The notes: a model not told the origin generated them from the sequence alone. DNA of 53,256 nt from Chelonobacter oris (GCF_000772535.1 NZ_JSUM01000016.1:1-53256); one strand, 5' to 3'. Shown: positions 9,161 to 19,994, counted from the stretch's first letter. Translations and numbers: made by a program.

Positions 9161-10009
9161 TTACGCGGCTTGCTGCGATTGCACCGTATCCTGCACTCGG
9201 CAAGTCGTGCCGTCGTCTTCCAGTTGTTTGAATACACCGACCACTTCGTGAATTTTTTCACCGTCCTTGAACATCACGAAACCGCCGTGTTCCATTTTGA
9301 CCCATTGCTCGTTTTTGGTCAGCGGGAACGTGGAAATGATATTGACCTTATCATTCGGTTTGGCATATTCGTTAAAATCAATCACCCCTTCGTCGTCAAT
9401 ACGGAACGCTTTGCCGAACGGCGCTTTGCGCATAACATAGTGCAGATTGGTGGAACAATGCGCCAGCATGATTTGCCCGTTAGACAAAATAAAGTTGAAT
9501 GTCCCCAACTCTGCCAGTTCGCACGAAATTTCCTGTACTGCGTCAAAGATTGCTTGATCATCCGGTTTTTTCGGATACCGCACTTTGAGTTTTTCCACCA
9601 TATAGCAAAATGCGGCTTCGGAATCGGTGGTGCCGATCGGTTGGGCACGGCTTTCCGACAGATCCGGCATGGTTTTCAAATTGCCGTTATGGGCAAACAC
9701 CCAATTTTCACCCCAAATTTCACGCATAAACGGGTGAGTGTTTTCCAGATTGACCTGCCCCTGTGTCGCTTTACGGATATGAGCGATCACATTCAGCGAT
9801 TTGATATGGTATTGTTTAACGCAATCGGCAATCGGCGATGAGCTGCACGGCTTATCATCACGGAAAACCCGTACCCCTTTACCTTCAAAAAAAGCAATGC
9901 CGAAACCGTCGGAATGGTGATCGGTGATCCCCGCACGGCGGCGGAACCCTTCAAAAGAAAAAACAATATCGGTCGGGCTGTTACAATTCATACCCAAAAG
10001 CTGACACAT
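9161..10009 (-). CDS. yafJ: Class II glutamine amidotransferase, YafJ type
   Basis: The protein starts MCQLLGMN, so Cys2 becomes the N-terminal nucleophile after methionine removal, as in Ntn-type glutamine amidotransferases. Family elements include HSDGFGIAFFEG, IAHIRKATQG (glutamine binding), NTHPF and AHNGNL. At 282 residues it has only the glutaminase domain and no synthase domain, so its acceptor substrate is unknown. It is a stand-alone unit. A minus-strand TATAAT (10078-10083) and a 7-bp hairpin (10035-10052) lie in its upstream region. Confidence 0.88.
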   Translation of the reverse strand: MCQLLGMNCNSPTDIVFSFEGFRRRAGITDHHSDGFGIAFFEGKGVRVFRDDKPCSSSPIADCVKQYHIKSLNVIAHIRKATQGQVNLENTHPFMREIWGENWVFAHNGNLKTMPDLSESRAQPIGTTDSEAAFCYMVEKLKVRYPKKPDDQAIFDAVQEISCELAELGTFNFILSNGQIMLAHCSTNLHYVMRKAPFGKAFRIDDEGVIDFNEYAKPNDKVNIISTFPLTKNEQWVKMEHGGFVMFKDGEKIHEVVGVFKQLEDDGTTCRVQDTVQSQQAA

Positions 10010-10312
10010 AAAACGCTACCTGCAAGCACACCAAACTTCTTGTTAAAGAAGTGAAAAGATAAATCGAATGGTGCAGAATTATACGCTTTTTTTATCAATA
10101 GAAAATAGGAGGTTATTCATTTTTTGCAGATTTTTTACACGTTTTCATTTTATCAGTATCAAGGCGTGCAACCGCACTTTGCCGCCAACCGTCGACAAGC
10201 CGACTATTCTTGATAGTTTCCGCTACGGCAAGATAAAACGCCTGTTTACTGCTCAAAAAGAAAAGAATAGCTCATCATTATTCTCTATGCCTACATAATT
10301 TCTGGTAATATT
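10010..10312. promoter_or_regulatory. Gap with promoter of the yafJ-like gene
   Basis: This 303-base stretch has no convincing gene. On the minus strand it carries a -10 box TATAAT at 10078-10083, without a good -35, and a leader hairpin ACTTCTT/AAGAAGT at 10035-10052 ahead of the yafJ-like start. One uptake signal is present near 10170. The 76-codon plus-strand frame here lacks a recognisable product. No terminator for the ABC permease is obvious at the right end. Confidence 0.5.
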
Positions 10313-11341
10313 TCACTCGCGGAAAAACAAGCGTTTTAATTGATTGGTTGATATTTCTCCCCTGCGAACTTGATCTAAAAAGACAGCTAAAATAATAACC
10401 AGCCCAATAATTAACCGTTGCAGATAAGAGGTTACATTTAACAATGTTAACCCGTTTTGTAATACTCCCATTATTAGTGCGCCCATAGAAGTGCTTATTA
10501 CCGAGCCGACCCCGCCAATCAAACTTGTACCGCCAATAACCGTCGCCGCAATTGCTTCTAATTCATAACCATTACCTGCGATTGGTTGCGCTGCATTCAA
10601 CCGCCCTACCAAAATAACCGCACCTATTGCCGCGAGTGCGCCATTCATAACATAGGCTTTAATTTCTAATTTATTGACATTAATTCCGGATAATCTCACG
10701 GCTTCACGATTTCCGCCCAATGCATAGATCTGTCTACCGAAAATCGTTTGAGTGAGGATATAATAACTTATAACCACGACGAACAAGGCAATAATGACCG
10801 GAATCGGAATACTGATGCCTTCACTAATATATAATTGTCCATTTCCAAAAAAACGTAGCGTATCAGGGAAATTATAAATTGTTTTGCCATCCGAAAAAGT
10901 CAATGCCAGTCCTCGAGCAATACCCATCATACCCAATGTCGTAATAAAAGAGGTTACTTTACAATGTACAATAATAAATCCATTGACATATCCACATATT
11001 GCACCGACTAAAATTGCACCTAAAATGGAGAATATGACGACGAATAACACTGATAATTCCGATGCATTTTCCCCCACCCAATCCAGCCCGGAATGAATGA
11101 ATATCCCTAAAGAAACAGCCGAAAGCGCCACAATGGATCCGACCGAAAGATCAATTCCGCCTGTCAAGATTACATATGTCATTCCTACAGATATAATACA
11201 AATAACGGATACTTGTAACAGTATATTTAAAATATTATTGGTTGATAAGAAAAAATCTGATGTGAAAGACATACCGACAACCATAAAAAGCAAAACGATG
11301 CTGATACCGAGTTTTGAAATAATTTTTTTAAAGTCAAGCAT
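10313..11341 (-). CDS. Ribose-type (CUT2) sugar ABC transporter permease
   Basis: This hydrophobic protein of 342 residues belongs to the RbsC/AlsC/XylH permease family, with about eight to ten membrane segments and the family stretch LTGGIDLSVGS. It should pair with the ATPase and binding protein next to it to import a monosaccharide or polyol. I place the start at ATG 11341, where GGAG lies nine bases upstream, rather than at a TTG five codons earlier. The base composition is clearly richer in A+T than the flanking genes and there is no perfect uptake signal, which suggests horizontal gain. The substrate cannot be read from sequence. Confidence 0.88.
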   Translation of the reverse strand: MLDFKKIISKLGISIVLLFMVVGMSFTSDFFLSTNNILNILLQVSVICIISVGMTYVILTGGIDLSVGSIVALSAVSLGIFIHSGLDWVGENASELSVLFVVIFSILGAILVGAICGYVNGFIIVHCKVTSFITTLGMMGIARGLALTFSDGKTIYNFPDTLRFFGNGQLYISEGISIPIPVIIALFVVVISYYILTQTIFGRQIYALGGNREAVRLSGINVNKLEIKAYVMNGALAAIGAVILVGRLNAAQPIAGNGYELEAIAATVIGGTSLIGGVGSVISTSMGALIMGVLQNGLTLLNVTSYLQRLIIGLVIILAVFLDQVRRGEISTNQLKRLFFRE

Positions 11342-11359
11342 AATACTATTCTCCAATGA

Positions 11360-12859
11360 TTAGATACCGATCATTAAACGCATCAGGTTTTGTTCTGTCA
11401 TTTCATTTTTATTCACAATTTCTTTAACTTTATTACCATTACGCATCACTATCACTCTATCAGACATTGTCATCAACTCAGGTAAATCAGAAGAAACCAT
11501 GATGATACTGCCGCCGTTATTAACAAATTGGTGCATCAAATCATATATTTCAGATTTTGCACCTATATCGATACCTCTTGTTGGCTCATCAAAGAATAAA
11601 ATATTGACCCCACTTTCAAGCCATCTGGCAATAATAACTTTCTGTTGATTACCACCGGATAGCGTTCTTGTTTCTTGCTCTTGATTTATTGATATTATTC
11701 TTAGTTTTCTTATGTTATCATCAACCACCTTTCTTTCAGCCTTCTGATCTAAGAAAAAATTATTCCAAAAACGTTTAAGAATCGGTAATGTAATATTGTC
11801 TCTAATACCTAAACCTAAAACCAAGCCTTGAGATTTCCTATCTTCTGTAATAAATCCTATTTTTAACTTTACTGCATCTTCAGGAGATTTTATTTCGACT
11901 TTTTCATCATCAATATAAATCTCTCCTGTCGAATCATCCGCACCATAAATAGCGCGTAGTAACTCGGTCCTTCCTGCGCCCACTAACCCTGCAAATCCCA
12001 ATATTTCACCTTTATGCAGACAAAATGAAACATTATTGATATTATTATTATTTATATTTTTAAAACTTGCTTTTTTCTGATCAAAAACAATATCTCGATA
12101 ATAATGGCTAAAATTTACATCTCTACCCACCATTAACTTCACAATATCATCATGCGATATATCTTGATAATTTAGTGTACCACTTACTTCTCCATCCCTT
12201 AATACTGTAATTTTATCTGCAATATACTTAAATTCCTCCAGTCGATGGGAAATATAGATCATGGCAACATTTTTTTTCTTAAGTTGATGAATGATTTTAA
12301 AAAGCACCTCTGTATTTTTTCGTGATATAGATGCGGTAGGCTCATCAAAAATAATGACTTTATAGTCACCGAGTATTGCTTTAGCGATTTCGACCATTTG
12401 CTGCTGTGCAATTGAAAGTGTAGAGACAAGATCATCAGGCTTGATGTCCAACTCTAATTCATTAATAATATTTTTTGTTTTATCTCTCATATATTTCCAA
12501 TTCATTCTACCGCATGCCAGTTTCTTTTCCGAACCCAAAAATATGTTTTCCAATACACTTAATTGCGGAACCAGCATTAACTCTTGATGAATAAATCCTA
12601 TCCCGAGCGTTTGAGCATCCTTGACCGTTTTTGGCAAATAATATGTTCCATGATAAAATATTTTCCCACTATCTCGCGGATAGATACCGGCAATTATCTT
12701 GCACAAGGTTGATTTTCCCGCCCCGTTCTCACCCACTAAGCAATGCACTTCTCCGGCTTTAATTTTTAAATTAATATTTTTTAGAATATTAATACCAAAA
12801 AAACTTTTATTAACATTATTCAATTCAAGTACAACTTGATTACTGTTATCCACAGTCAT
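11360..12859 (-). CDS. Ribose-type (CUT2) sugar ABC transporter ATPase, RbsA family
   Basis: The 499-residue protein carries two fused ABC domains, as in RbsA, XylG and MglA. The first has Walker A GENGAGKST (near residue 40) and Walker B IIFDEPTAS. The second has the altered P-loop GLVGAGRTE, the signature LSGGNQQK and FFDEPTRGID. It energises sugar uptake with the permease eighteen bases downstream. It is transcribed divergently from the binding protein gene. It is strongly AT-rich and rich in AAT/ATA codons, unlike housekeeping genes in the window. Confidence 0.92.
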   Translation of the reverse strand: MTVDNSNQVVLELNNVNKSFFGINILKNINLKIKAGEVHCLVGENGAGKSTLCKIIAGIYPRDSGKIFYHGTYYLPKTVKDAQTLGIGFIHQELMLVPQLSVLENIFLGSEKKLACGRMNWKYMRDKTKNIINELELDIKPDDLVSTLSIAQQQMVEIAKAILGDYKVIIFDEPTASISRKNTEVLFKIIHQLKKKNVAMIYISHRLEEFKYIADKITVLRDGEVSGTLNYQDISHDDIVKLMVGRDVNFSHYYRDIVFDQKKASFKNINNNNINNVSFCLHKGEILGFAGLVGAGRTELLRAIYGADDSTGEIYIDDEKVEIKSPEDAVKLKIGFITEDRKSQGLVLGLGIRDNITLPILKRFWNNFFLDQKAERKVVDDNIRKLRIISINQEQETRTLSGGNQQKVIIARWLESGVNILFFDEPTRGIDIGAKSEIYDLMHQFVNNGGSIIMVSSDLPELMTMSDRVIVMRNGNKVKEIVNKNEMTEQNLMRLMIGI

Positions 12860-12999
12860 TTCTCATATCCTCAATTGATGCGAATGTGTCAAGAATAGAT
12901 TTTTTTTCAAACAAAAAATGCGATCATTATCACAAAATAAAAACAGTCGCGTCAAAAGAATCACATAAAACCGATAAAACCCTAATCGACCTCTAAAAA

Positions 13000-13015
13000 T
13001 GTGTCTTTTATCACA
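13000..13015. promoter_or_regulatory. Probable CRP site upstream of sugar-binding protein gene
   Basis: TGTGT-CTTTTA-TCACA matches the CRP palindrome at 9 of 10 positions. A -10 candidate TAATAT at 13057-13062 puts the likely start of transcription near 13069, about 61 bases from the centre of the site, the class I position. The ribosome site AAGAGGA (13099-13105) precedes the ATG at 13113. Confidence 0.6.
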
Positions 13016-13112
13016 TTTATTTAGCCGAAAAATGTTAAAATTAAAACACTGGTAAATAATATATTATCAGCTTAAAGAAACTCAATATGGCGCACTCTAA
13101 GAGGAAATTCAG

Positions 13113-14054
13113 ATGAAAACAAAATTCTTACTCAAGTCAATTAAAACCGGATTATTGACTTTTGCACTGTCTACCACAGTCAACGCCGCTGACAAACCAC
13201 AAATAGCACTGCTCATGAAAACGCTCAGTAATGAATATTTTATTTCGATGCAGCAAGGTGCCGAAGAGACGGCTGCTGCAATGAATATTGATTTAATCGT
13301 ACAAGTTGCAGAAAAAGAGGACTCGACAGAACAATTGGTTGGCTTAGTTGAAAATATGATAGCCAAAAAAGTAGATGCCATCATCGTAACGCCCAACGAC
13401 TCCATCGCTTTCATACCCGCTTTCCAAAAAGCCCAAAAAGCAGGTATTCCCATTATCGATCTTGATGTTCGTTTAGATTCGAATGCAGCGGAAAAAGCAG
13501 GTTTAAAATTTAACTATGTCGGTGTTGATAATTTTTTGGGCGGTTATTTAGCCGCTAAAAATCTGTCAGAGGCTATTAACGGAAAAGGTAATGTTGCCGT
13601 TTTGGAAGGTATTCCTGGGGTAGATAACGGCGAACAACGGAAAGCAGGCGCCTTAAAAGCCTTCGCCGAATATCCCGATATCAAAATTGTCGCCTCACAA
13701 TCCGCCAATTGGGAAACGGAACAAGCACTTAATGTGACAAGCAATATTCTAACCGCCAATCCTGATATTAAAGGCATTTTTGCCGCAAATGACAATATGG
13801 CGATAGGGGCCGTTACGGCTGTTGAAAATGCACGACTGGCAGGTAAAGTTCTTGTTACCGGATATGATGGTATTCCATTAGCTATTGAATACGTCAAACA
13901 AGGTAAAATGCAAAATACGATTGATCAACTGCCTAAAAAACAAGTCGCCATTGCCATTGAATCGGCATTAAAACAGATCAATAAACAGGAAATTCCTGAT
14001 GTCTTTTATGTCGATCCTATTGTAGTCGATAAAGAAAAATCAAAAAACTACTAG
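13113..14054 (+). CDS. Periplasmic sugar-binding protein, RbsB/AlsB family
   Basis: The 313-residue protein has a signal peptide (positive N-terminus, hydrophobic core, cleavage after VNA near residue 25) and the two-lobe fold of ribose/allose binding proteins, seen in KTLSNEYFISMQQG, the hinge stretch VTPNDS, EGIPGVDNGEQR and FAANDNMAIGAV. It resembles AlsB as much as RbsB, so allose, ribose or a polyol are all possible. It is divergent from the ATPase/permease genes of the same transporter. It ends at a rho-independent terminator. No kinase, isomerase or LacI regulator is nearby. Confidence 0.88.
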   Translation: MKTKFLLKSIKTGLLTFALSTTVNAADKPQIALLMKTLSNEYFISMQQGAEETAAAMNIDLIVQVAEKEDSTEQLVGLVENMIAKKVDAIIVTPNDSIAFIPAFQKAQKAGIPIIDLDVRLDSNAAEKAGLKFNYVGVDNFLGGYLAAKNLSEAINGKGNVAVLEGIPGVDNGEQRKAGALKAFAEYPDIKIVASQSANWETEQALNVTSNILTANPDIKGIFAANDNMAIGAVTAVENARLAGKVLVTGYDGIPLAIEYVKQGKMQNTIDQLPKKQVAIAIESALKQINKQEIPDVFYVDPIVVDKEKSKNY

Positions 14055-14088
14055 AATATTCATTCAGATAATGATTTTTTAAATAACA

Positions 14089-14120
14089 AAAAACCGAAAG
14101 TATCCCTTTCGGTTTTTAAT
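14089..14120 (+). terminator. Terminator after sugar-binding protein gene
   Basis: AAAACCGAAAG (14090-14100), a five-base loop and CTTTCGGTTTT (14106-14116) form an 11-bp hairpin followed by further T residues. It separates the plus-strand binding protein gene from the convergent gdhA and could serve both, since A-runs flank the left side. Confidence 0.85.
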
Positions 14121-14144
14121 TAAAAGTGCGGTTTAATATGATGG

Positions 14145-15491
14145 TTAATACACGCCTTGTGCCAACATGGCGTCTGCGACTTTGACGAAACCGCCGATAT
14201 TGGCGCCGATGACGTAGTTAATATTGCCGTCTTCCTGCACCCCGTATCGCTCGCAGACTGCGTGGATAGAGAGCATGATTTCGTGTAGTTTTTGATCCAC
14301 CTCTTCGCGCGTCCAACTTAAACGACCGGCATTTTGCGACATTTCAAGACCGGAGGTCGCCACACCGCCGGCATTCGCCGCCTTACCGGGGCCGAACAGC
14401 ACGCCGGCATCGATCAAGGCATCGGTCGCCTCAATCGTGGTCGGCATATTGGCACCTTCCGCCACCAACTGCACACCGTTGGCAATCAGTTGTTTGGCAT
14501 CGTCCAAATCCAGTTCGTTTTGGGTCGCACACGGCAACGCCAAATCCACTTTAACGCCCCACGGTTTGACTCCGGCAACATATTCCAGCCCGAATTGCTC
14601 GGCATACTCTTTTACTCGGCCGTATTTCACATTTTTAATTTCCATCAACGCCGCCAGTTTTTCAGTCGTGAAGCCGTCCTTGTCGATCACAGTCCCCAGC
14701 GAGTCGGAACAGGTAATCACCTTAGCGCCCAGACTGATGGCTTTTTCAATCGCATATTGCGCCACATTGCCGGAGCCGGAAACCGAAACCGTTTTGCCCG
14801 CCAAAGACTGTCCGCTGCGTTTTAACATCGCTTGTACGAAATAGATCAAACCGTAACCGGTCGCTTCCGGACGAATCAGGCTACCGCCATAGGTCAAGCC
14901 TTTGCCGGTAAACACACAACCGGTGTTGTTTGAGAGTTTTTTCATCATGCCGGTCAAGTAACCGATTTCTCGTCCGCCCACACCGATATCGCCTGCCGGC
15001 ACATCGGTATCCGGGCCGATATGGCGGTATAATTCCAAAACTAACGCTTGGCAAAAGCGCATGATTTCGCCGTCGCTTTTGCCTTTCGGATCAAAATCGG
15101 AACCGCCCTTGCCGCCGCCCATCGGTAATGTGGTTAAGGCATTTTTAAACGTTTGCTCGAAGCCGAGGAATTTCAGAATAGACTGATTCACGGAAGGGTG
15201 AAAGCGCATACCGCCTTTAAACGGGCCGATTGCGCTATTGTATTGTACGCGGAAAGCGCGATTGACTTGCACCTGTCCCTTATCGTCTACCCAAGAGACA
15301 CGGAATTGAATGATCCGCTCCGGCTCCACCAGACGTGCCAATAATCCGTACGAAGCATATTTCGGATTAGCCTGAATAAACGGCCATAAGGAAGTGAACA
15401 CTTCTTTCGCCGCTTGCAGGAATTCCGGTTGGTGGCCGTCACGTTTCGCCAACTGTGTCAAAAAGTCGTCGAGTGTGCTGAGATTGCTCAT
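14145..15491 (-). CDS. gdhA: NADP-specific glutamate dehydrogenase GdhA
   Basis: GdhA aminates 2-oxoglutarate to glutamate with NADPH. From the ATG at 15491 the protein has 448 residues, close to the 447 of E. coli GdhA; this ATG has AAAAAGG eight bases upstream and is preferred over a TTG six codons earlier. Visible motifs are PMGGGKGGSDFDPKGKS with the catalytic lysine, the aspartate-containing VPAGDIGVGGRE, and the nucleotide fold VSGSGNVAQYA. It is a monocistronic unit between two terminators. Confidence 0.97.
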   Translation of the reverse strand: MSNLSTLDDFLTQLAKRDGHQPEFLQAAKEVFTSLWPFIQANPKYASYGLLARLVEPERIIQFRVSWVDDKGQVQVNRAFRVQYNSAIGPFKGGMRFHPSVNQSILKFLGFEQTFKNALTTLPMGGGKGGSDFDPKGKSDGEIMRFCQALVLELYRHIGPDTDVPAGDIGVGGREIGYLTGMMKKLSNNTGCVFTGKGLTYGGSLIRPEATGYGLIYFVQAMLKRSGQSLAGKTVSVSGSGNVAQYAIEKAISLGAKVITCSDSLGTVIDKDGFTTEKLAALMEIKNVKYGRVKEYAEQFGLEYVAGVKPWGVKVDLALPCATQNELDLDDAKQLIANGVQLVAEGANMPTTIEATDALIDAGVLFGPGKAANAGGVATSGLEMSQNAGRLSWTREEVDQKLHEIMLSIHAVCERYGVQEDGNINYVIGANIGGFVKVADAMLAQGVY

Positions 15492-15548
15492 AAAGTTTAC
15501 CTTTTTCAATGAAATATGATGTGTGTGAAGAGTCGTTATCGTTTTTAT

Positions 15549-15590
15549 AAAAAATCCACTTCAGTTTTTTGACCGAAGTGGATTTTTATT
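15549..15590. terminator. Bidirectional terminator between ubiD and gdhA
   Basis: ATCCACTTC (15554-15562) pairs with GAAGTGGAT (15574-15582) across a loop of about 11 bases. The left side is flanked by A-runs and the right by T-runs, so the hairpin ends ubiD transcription leftwards. Confidence 0.75.
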
Positions 15591-15606
15591 CTAAATCAGA
15601 TCGTTA

Positions 15607-17073
15607 CTAAAAAATAGCCAACTTTTCCCAGATTTCATCGATCTTCTTCACAATTTTTAAATCTTTTTTAATCGGTTTGCCCCACTCTCTGTTAGTTTCG
15701 CCCGCCCACTTATTGGTGGCGTCAATCCCCATTTTCGAGCCGAGACCGGCAATCGGCGAGGCAAAATCCAGATAGTCAATCGGGGTATGCTCGATAACCG
15801 TGCAATCACGCGCCGGATCACTGCGGGTGGTAATCGCCCAAATCACGTCTTTCCAGTCACGGGCATTAACATCGTCATCACACACAATCACAAATTTAGT
15901 GTACATAAACTGGCGTAAAAATGACCAAACCCCCATCATCACTCGCTTAGCATGGCCGGGATATTGCTTTTTGATCGTCACCACCGCCAAGCGATAAGAA
16001 CACCCTTCCGGCGGCAGATAAAAATCAACAATTTCCGGAAACTGTTTTTGCAGAATCGGAATAAACACTTCGTTCAACGCTTCGCCCAACACCGCCGGTT
16101 CATCAGGCGGTCGACCGGTATACGTCGAATGATAAATCGGATTTTTACGCATTGTGAGATGCGTTACGGTCAATACCGGAAAATATTCTTGTTCGTTATA
16201 GTAACCGGTATGATCGCCATATGGCCCTTCAAGTGCGGTTTCGTTCGGATCGATATAGCCTTCCAACACGATTTCCGCCCCTGCCGGCACTTCCAACCCA
16301 TTGGAGATCGATTTTACCACTTCACTTTTATTGCCGCGCAGCAAACCGGCAAACGCATATTCCGACAGCGTATCGGGAATCGGCGTAACCGCACTTAAAA
16401 TCGTTGCCGGATCAGCACCCAACGCTACCGATACCGGAAAAGGTTCGTTCGGGTTAGCCTCTTTCCATTCCTGAAAATCCAATGCGCCGCCCCGGTGCGA
16501 CAGCCAGCGCATAATCAGTTTATTTTTTCCGATCAGTTGCTGACGGTAAATGCCCAGATTTTGCCGTTTTTTATACGGCCCTTTGGTGATCGTCAGCCCC
16601 CAAGTGACCAACGGCGCCGCATCCGCCGGCCAGCAGTGCATAATCGGCAGCTGGTACAAATCCACCTGTTCGCCCTGCAACACGATTTGCTGGCAATCCG
16701 CCTTGCTCAACACTTTGGTCGGCATATTCAGCACCTGCTTGAATTGCGGCAGTTTGTCGATTAAATCTTTAAACCCCTTCGGCGGATCGGGTTCTTTTAA
16801 AAATGCCAATAATTTGCCGACTTCGCGCAGGGCGGTCACATTTTCCTGCCCCATGCCCAAGGCGACCCGACGTGCCGTACCGAACAGATTGCACAACACC
16901 GGAATTTCGTAGCCGATGGGATTTTCAAACAATAATGCCGGCCCGCCCAAACGCAAAGTGCGGTCGGCAATTTCAGTCATTTCCAGATGCGGATCGATCG
17001 GATGCGATATCCGTTTCAGCTCGCCCTGCCGTTCCAGCAGATCGATAAAATCACGCAGGTTTTTGTATTTCAT
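15607..17073 (-). CDS. ubiD: 4-hydroxy-3-polyprenylbenzoate decarboxylase UbiD
   Basis: UbiD uses prenylated FMN made by UbiX to decarboxylate the ubiquinone precursor. The 488-residue protein compares with 497 in E. coli and carries the family stretches [13 protein letters not shown] at the N-terminus, [11 protein letters not shown], the catalytic acidic loop [12 protein letters not shown] and [11 protein letters not shown]. No ubiX is visible in the window. It is the second ubiquinone gene here, far from ubiC, and is probably a single-gene unit. Confidence 0.96.
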   Translation of the reverse strand: MKYKNLRDFIDLLERQGELKRISHPIDPHLEMTEIADRTLRLGGPALLFENPIGYEIPVLCNLFGTARRVALGMGQENVTALREVGKLLAFLKEPDPPKGFKDLIDKLPQFKQVLNMPTKVLSKADCQQIVLQGEQVDLYQLPIMHCWPADAAPLVTWGLTITKGPYKKRQNLGIYRQQLIGKNKLIMRWLSHRGGALDFQEWKEANPNEPFPVSVALGADPATILSAVTPIPDTLSEYAFAGLLRGNKSEVVKSISNGLEVPAGAEIVLEGYIDPNETALEGPYGDHTGYYNEQEYFPVLTVTHLTMRKNPIYHSTYTGRPPDEPAVLGEALNEVFIPILQKQFPEIVDFYLPPEGCSYRLAVVTIKKQYPGHAKRVMMGVWSFLRQFMYTKFVIVCDDDVNARDWKDVIWAITTRSDPARDCTVIEHTPIDYLDFASPIAGLGSKMGIDATNKWAGETNREWGKPIKKDLKIVKKIDEIWEKLAIF

Positions 17074-17115
17074 GCAACTATCCTGTGATGTTTACTCATT
17101 GTCTATCATCACGCA

Positions 17116-19920
17116 TTAATGCGCCTCGTCCCAATTTTCACCGACACCGACTTCGGCAATCAACGGCACGGCAAGTTCGGCGGCTTGTTCCATTAAGGTT
17201 TTAATCCGTGCGGCGTAATGTTCCACTTTGTCCGACCGCACTTCGAACACCAGCTCATCGTGCACCTGCATAATCATTTTAATCTCGTCGCTGTTGAGGA
17301 TTTCGTCATCAATCGCCAACATCGCCCGTTTGATAATATCCGCCGCCGTGCCTTGCATCGGTGCATTGATTGCCACCCGTTCCGCACCTTTGCGCCGCAT
17401 TGCATTTGTCGATTTGATTTCCGGCAGATACAAACGGCGTTTGAACAGGGTTTCCACATAGCCTTGTTCACGGGCTTTTTGTTGAATGTCGCTCATAAAG
17501 GTTTGTACACCGGGATAACGTTGGAAATACAAATCAATATATTGCTGCGCCTGTCCGCGCGCAATACCTAACTGGCGTGCCAGCCCAAAGGCGCTCATAC
17601 CGTAAATCAGCCCGAAATTAATCGCTTTGGCGCTGCGGCGCTGCTCTGATGTAACGTCGTCCAACGACACCCCGAAAATCTCGGCGGCAGTGGCGCGGTG
17701 GATATCTTTTCCTTCGGCAAACGCCTTGCCCAGCCCACTGTCGTTAGATAAATGCGCCATAATCCGCAATTCGATTTGCGAGTAGTCGGCAGCAATGATT
17801 TTATTACCTTTAGCGGCAACAAACGCCTTGCGAATGCGCCGTCCTTCCTCGGTTCGGATCGGAATATTTTGTAAGTTCGGATCACTGGACGACAAACGTC
17901 CGGTGATGGTAACCGCCTGATGGTACGAGGTATGCACCCGCCCACTGTCTTTATCCACCATCAGCGGCAGTTTATCGGTATAGGTGGATTTCAACTTGCT
18001 TAAGCCGCGATGTTCGACCAATATTTTCGGCAGGTCATGTTCATATGCCAACTCTTCCAATACCTCTTCATTGGTCGAAGGTGCGCCTTTCGGGGTTTTT
18101 TTAATCACCGGCAAGCCCAGTTTGCCAAACAAAATCTCTTGCAGCTGCTTAGTGGAAGCCAAATTAAACGGCTCTCCCGCCAGTTCGTGCGCTTGTTGTT
18201 CCAACTGAATCAAACGGTTGGCGATTTCACTTGATTGCTGAAACAGTAAATCACTGTCGAGTAATACGCCGTTACGCTCAATGCGAGACAACACCGATAC
18301 CAACGGCATTTCCAGTTTTTCGAATAGCTCGCCCAACGTCGGCTCGGTCTGCACTTTTTTCCACAGGGTTTGGTGCAACTTCATGGTAATGTCCGCATCT
18401 TCTGCCGCATATTCCGCCGCCTGTTCAATTGGAATCTGATCAAAAGTCAGCTGATTTTTGCCTTTACCCGCCAGTTCTTCAAACGTGATCGTGTTATGCC
18501 CCAGATAGCGTTTCGCCAAGTCGTCCATATTATGGCGACCGGTGCTGTCCAGAATATAAGATTCCAGCATGGTGTCATACGCCACGCCTTGCAGTTCGAT
18601 TCCATGACGGAAAAAAATCGTTTCGTCATATTTGATATTTTGCCCGATTTTCTTGATCTGCGGATTTTCCAAAATTGGTTTTAATTTCGCCAATGCGGCG
18701 CTCAAATCCAGCTGTTCCGGGGCATCAAGATAACGGTGCTGCAACGGCAAATAGGCGGCTTCGCCATTTTGCAGGGCAAATGAAATCCCGACCAAATTGG
18801 CCTGCATATAGTTCAGGCTGTCGGTTTCGGTGTCGACCGCAATCAATTCCGCAGTCGACAATTTGCCCAACCAATGCGCCAACTCAGCGTCGGTCAAAAT
18901 CGTTTGGTACAACGTGCGGTCTACCTGCACGCTTTCAAGCACATCGGCAACCGCACTTTGACCGCTATCGGCGGTTGCCTGATAAGCATTAAAGCTGCGA
19001 GTCGGCAACTCTGCCGCGGTTACCGAACTACTGCCGTTTTGTAGAATATCATTCAGCCAACGTTTAAATTCATAACGTCCGAACGCTTCGATCAATTCAT
19101 CGTTTTGCGCCGCTTGTAACGTCAATTGATCATAATTCAACGGCAATTCGACATCGGTTTTAATCGTTGCCAGCAGATACGATAAATCCGCCATTTCTTT
19201 GGCTTCAGCCAGTTTGTCGCCCAACTTTTTCGCCCCGCGAATCGGCAACTCCGCCACTTTATCCAGATTGGCATAAATTTGCGCCATGCTGCCGATTCCC
19301 TGTAACAGCCCAAGTGCGGTTTTTTCACCGACACCGGCAACGCCGGGAATATTGTCCGAGCTGTCGCCGCGCAGCGCCAGATAGTCAATCATCAATTCCG
19401 GCGGAATGCCGTATTTTTCGATAACGCCGTCCCGATCCAGCAACGTATTGTTCATAGTATTAATCAAGGTGATATTGTCGTCCACCAACTGCGCCATATC
19501 CTTATCACCGGTACTGATCAATACTTTCTGACCGCACTTTGAAGCATTCACGGCCAACGTGCCGATCACATCGTCCGCCTCTACCCCGTCAATCACCAGC
19601 AGCGGAATGCCGAGAGCGTTGATAATACTGTGTAGCGGCAGAATCTGTTTGCGCAAATCCTCCGGCATCGGCGGACGGTGCGATTTGTACTGTTCAAATA
19701 ATTCATCACGAAAGGTTTTGCCTTTAGCATCGAACACCACCGCCAGATAACGCGGATTGGCTTGTGAAATCAGGCTTTTCAGCATATTCAATACGCCGTA
19801 CATTGCACCGGTCGGCTCGCCCAACGAATTGGTCAACGGCGGAAAGGCGTGGAAAGCACGGTAAAGATAAGAAGAACCGTCCACCAGAATCAGGCTGTTT
19901 TCGGCAATTTTGGCTGTCAT
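17116..19920 (-). CDS. polA: DNA polymerase I PolA
   Basis: The 934-residue protein has the full three-domain build of E. coli Pol I (928 residues), which fills gaps and removes RNA primers. The N-terminal 5' nuclease spans about residues 1-290 ([25 protein letters not shown]). The 3'-5' exonuclease domain keeps its acidic motif AVDTETDSL. The polymerase domain has motif A DYSQIELR, motif [15 protein letters not shown] and motif [11 protein letters not shown]. Several uptake signals lie inside the gene. It stands alone between ubiD and fdhD. Confidence 0.98.
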   Translation of the reverse strand: MTAKIAENSLILVDGSSYLYRAFHAFPPLTNSLGEPTGAMYGVLNMLKSLISQANPRYLAVVFDAKGKTFRDELFEQYKSHRPPMPEDLRKQILPLHSIINALGIPLLVIDGVEADDVIGTLAVNASKCGQKVLISTGDKDMAQLVDDNITLINTMNNTLLDRDGVIEKYGIPPELMIDYLALRGDSSDNIPGVAGVGEKTALGLLQGIGSMAQIYANLDKVAELPIRGAKKLGDKLAEAKEMADLSYLLATIKTDVELPLNYDQLTLQAAQNDELIEAFGRYEFKRWLNDILQNGSSSVTAAELPTRSFNAYQATADSGQSAVADVLESVQVDRTLYQTILTDAELAHWLGKLSTAELIAVDTETDSLNYMQANLVGISFALQNGEAAYLPLQHRYLDAPEQLDLSAALAKLKPILENPQIKKIGQNIKYDETIFFRHGIELQGVAYDTMLESYILDSTGRHNMDDLAKRYLGHNTITFEELAGKGKNQLTFDQIPIEQAAEYAAEDADITMKLHQTLWKKVQTEPTLGELFEKLEMPLVSVLSRIERNGVLLDSDLLFQQSSEIANRLIQLEQQAHELAGEPFNLASTKQLQEILFGKLGLPVIKKTPKGAPSTNEEVLEELAYEHDLPKILVEHRGLSKLKSTYTDKLPLMVDKDSGRVHTSYHQAVTITGRLSSSDPNLQNIPIRTEEGRRIRKAFVAAKGNKIIAADYSQIELRIMAHLSNDSGLGKAFAEGKDIHRATAAEIFGVSLDDVTSEQRRSAKAINFGLIYGMSAFGLARQLGIARGQAQQYIDLYFQRYPGVQTFMSDIQQKAREQGYVETLFKRRLYLPEIKSTNAMRRKGAERVAINAPMQGTAADIIKRAMLAIDDEILNSDEIKMIMQVHDELVFEVRSDKVEHYAARIKTLMEQAAELAVPLIAEVGVGENWDEAH

Positions 19921-19994
19921 AAGTTTGTCGCTTCTATTTAGTCGTTCGGAATATTATCGCTTTATTGTAACAAAAGTGCGGTTCAAAAACGGAT

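Noticed and set aside
9170-9841. 223-codon antisense open frame opposite the YafJ-like gene
   Set aside because: It is a shadow of the amidotransferase gene and lacks a ribosome site and homology.
10068-10298. 76-codon plus-strand open frame between the YafJ-like and ABC permease genes
   Set aside because: The start lies in the YafJ promoter, there is no ribosome site, and the protein has no recognisable family features.
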